Below, piece by piece: positions 61,412 to 64,000 of a stretch of DNA of 64,000 nucleotides (position 1 is the stretch's first letter; each line of letters opens with the position of its first letter). The stretch is from Prunella strophiata. Taxonomy: Eukaryota > Chordata > Aves > Passeriformes > Prunellidae. The stretch lies in NCBI GenBank assembly GCA_036583965.1, contig JAZBQD010000017.1:25702385-25766384 (forward strand). The letters are read 5' to 3'. Below the pieces are notes generated by a model. It saw only the letters and a list, made by a program, of their open reading frames with translations, had not been told where the DNA came from and did no database searches. The position numbers and the translations under genes were made by a program.

Positions 61412-61543
61412 GTTTTTGTTTTTGTTTTTGTTTTTGTTTTTGTTTTTGTTTTTGTTTTTGTTTTTGTTTTTGTTTTTGTTTTTGTTTTTGTTTTTGTTTT
61501 TGTTTTTGTTTTTGTTTTTGTTTTTGTTTTTGTTTTTGTTTTT
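61412..61543 (+). repeat. (GTTTTT)22, perfect hexanucleotide array
   Basis: G falls at every sixth base from 61412 to 61544 with only T between, giving 22 perfect units (132 bp). The flanks degrade to GTT and GTTTGG steps. It explains a frame made of repeated Phe-Val and its complement made of Lys-Thr. Confidence 0.99.
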
Positions 61544-61548
61544 GTTTG

Positions 61549-62200
61549 GTTGGTTTTAATTGTTTTTCCTATATTACCACATGTATGTGAACTAGCATAT
61601 ACACTGTAAATTCCCACTTTTTCAAGAATTTCAGCAATGTACAAAACCAAACTGAAATTTGAAAAGCTTGAAAACACTGCAAATCTGCAGATATTAAAAG
61701 TGACCATTCCCACAGTTACCCTAATGACAATGTCTTGTTAGGCCTCTCACAGTTGAGGCATATGATATTTGTGTCAGCATGTCTATGTCTAGAGAATGCA
61801 CACATGAAGCAGATTTCTAATAAGAGGTTAAAACTTTATGGAAAAAAAAAATTTGTATTAACTGGGATAGTGTCTGTAGCTTTCTGAATGCCCTACTTTG
61901 CCTTTAGAGTAAATCATCCTTCTGAAACATGTGTTGTACTTTTTCTATTTAGAGCTTCTCTCTGAAACATATTTACCCAAGGAAAAACTGTGACCTCAAA
62001 AAGTAGAGACAGAGACCAGTTTCAAGAAGCATCAACGCTGCTATTAGAGAGAAATCGACATGCAAAGTGGGGAAATTCAGTACAATTATGGTCAATATGT
62101 GCAAAAAATCAAGATATACATATATTCTGTAATAAAAGTAAATTTCTTATTTATAAATCTCAGGTAAGAAAGGCTAGCTCCCCACATCATCATAAGAGGA
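61549..62200. other. AT-rich sequence, no gene recognised
   Basis: Nothing supported. Confidence 0.55.
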
Positions 62201-62204
62201 TATA

Positions 62205-62256
<52 letters not shown>

Positions 62257-62280
62257 ATATATATATATATATATATATGT
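62201..62280. repeat. (TA)n microsatellite
   Basis: About 80 bp of alternating TA with only a TT slip near 62210 and a GG interruption near 62255. It gives the Tyr/Ile repeats of frames on both strands. Confidence 0.98.
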
Positions 62281-64000
62281 GATCCAGTCTAGTAAACATG
62301 AACAGAATAATAGTAACAATGTAGATGACATAAAAATTGATAATATTGTATTAAATTATTATAAGAACTTTGTGAAAGTTAATGACTAAGGTTTCCATGG
62401 GAGAGACAGATTTATTTTCAGTCAGGCAAAATTTGTTATACCAGACTAAAGACAAAGGTGTAGAACCTACAAGAAAGAAAAATATGCAGCATTAAGTATT
62501 CAAAGCACCGGCAGTGTTCCAGGATATGATAGGCTGCTGAGAAAGATTTATAAAACCTTGTATCATTTTTCCTATTTGAGTATTTTATTAATTTCATAAT
62601 CTTCTGGATGTTAATTAAATGAACTAGGAGATTGCCATGTGCCACAAATTGTGTCCAGGATGACTCAAAAGCTGATACAATTTTCTCAGAGCTCATATAC
62701 ATTATGAACAATCCTACACCATTTGGGCACCACTGAAATCTTAATGTCAAGTATTGTCTTCTGATTTTGCTCTTCTTTCAAATATTAAATATACCAGTAG
62801 CATGCTGAAGTGCCAGTTCGGTACACATAACTCTTTTTCCAAATTTCTGTCCTAAGTTTTAACAGAGGTGTCATCCTCCTTGCATCTTCCTGGCTCCTTA
62901 TTCCACTCTTGCAGGTTCTGCCTGCAAAAACACGTGCCATTCTTCCAGTAAAGCAGAATATTGTGCAAAAAGAAATATTTTCAAACCAGTCAGGATTCCT
63001 AAAAGTCAAAGACACCTGAAACTGTCCCTAAACATTATTTGAGTAAGTTTGTAACAAATTCTGAAGTTAATATTTATGGGAATGTATAAGTTGTGTGCTG
63101 CAAAAAAGCTCCATGACAGGATAGTTTGTATGCCTGCTCAAAGACTCTTATCCTGCCTAGATATGAAGAGTTTCACTCCTTATATAAGATGTAAGGAGTA
63201 TGACTATAGAGCACACCAAAAAAACCCATCCCCCAGAAACCAGCATATTATATATCTGTTTACAGTTTCAGGCTGTTTTAGAGACATAACTGACTTCACA
63301 GATGTGAGCTGTATGTCCATATCCAGACAAAAAAATGAACATATACTAATTATATTTGCATTAGGAATTATAGTGAGAAATATGAAGTGATATGAGGTGA
63401 AATTCTATTTTTCATATACTTCAGATATTTTTGCATATGCTCCCAAAATTAATAAAATTGCTTTCAGATGGAGACTGAAAATTCATTGCTTTTTAATTTT
63501 TTCTTTTGTACTACTCCATATCAGGTCATTTTATTCAATACCCAGTCTAGGTATTGAATCCCACACTAGGATTTGAATATATCTTTCTGTGGGAACTAGC
63601 TGCATATGGCTTTCATCCCCTCCCTCCCTGAGCTGCTGTGTCTTTCATTACTTTCTTTTTGTAATATACTAGAACATGCTAGGTTACTTACTTTCTTGTT
63701 GTTTTTATTTCTTTCCACAGCTTCACAGACTGAGGTGTTTTAGAGAATTCTGTAAAGGGTAGAAAAATGTACTTATCTGGTGTTACTATTGCTCCTGAGG
63801 ATATGGTAGGATGAACTCATCACCACAAGATGATAGAAAAGATGTCTGGGGATACAGCAAAACTTCAATTAAAATTTCCCACTGGCAAATGGGAGAATGG
63901 AAGTGAAATGCCAATAAAATCTATTCTGTGCTTAGACATCTGTCTCAATAATGGACTAAGACAGAAAGAAAGTAATGATTTAGGCAGGTAATGATGCATT
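62281..64000. other. AT-rich intergenic sequence, no gene recognised
   Basis: No gene, CR1 or LTR is visible. The two frames of about 104 codons (62436-62750 on the complement, 63076-63390 on the plus strand) show no domain, signal peptide or codon pattern that separates them from chance. Confidence 0.55.

Noticed and set aside
61310..61713. Open frames of repeated Phe-Val (plus) and Lys-Thr (minus)
   Set aside because: They are translations of the GTTTTT hexanucleotide array.

Overview
This window looks like an intergenic stretch of a bird chromosome, probably a passerine. It is AT-rich and CpG-poor, and its recognisable interspersed repeats are almost all CR1 (chicken repeat 1) LINE copies plus long terminal repeats of avian endogenous retroviruses. 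I saw no Alu-, B1- or L1-like sequence. The bird assignment rests on CR1 3' ends that finish in ATTCTATG-type motifs and on LTR families I recognise from bird genomes. It is inference from remembered consensus sequences, not a database search.

I find no host protein-coding exon, rRNA gene, tRNA gene or CRISPR array that I can support. The longest open frames fall in CR1 copies (often antisense), in LTRs, or in T/G low-complexity tracts that read as Phe/Val/Cys/Gly-rich nonsense. The longest frame outside such elements (complement of about 12632-13126, 164 codons) is not longer than chance allows.

Layout: a GC-rich LTR-like block (about 585-1545); CR1 fragments at 4786-5160 (-), 8919-9300 (-) and 10164-11695 (-); a conserved-looking non-repetitive block (12420-13560); CR1 at 17556-18655 (+); a solo LTR with an exact 5-bp target-site duplication (21777-22810, -); CR1 at 23066-24085 (+) and 25378-26390 (-); a long quiet AT-rich stretch (26391-46600) with some possible regulatory islands; a G/T tract (46620-46835); CR1 at 46975-47463 (+); a second LTR of the same family (47925 to about 49080, -); an A/C tract (52823-52920); an LTR 3' portion (53722-53947, +); a CR1 remnant and an unclassified repeat-like block (56285-57560); a third type of LTR (58597-59149, -); a short CR1 tail (61190-61262, +); 22 perfect copies of a GTTTTT hexamer (61412-61543); and an AT microsatellite (62201-62280).

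No genes here work together. The biological content is a record of retroelement insertion and decay, a rich set of simple repeats, and a few quiet blocks that could be distal regulatory elements of genes outside the window. I did not find a convincing undescribed system; the findings are ranked accordingly.
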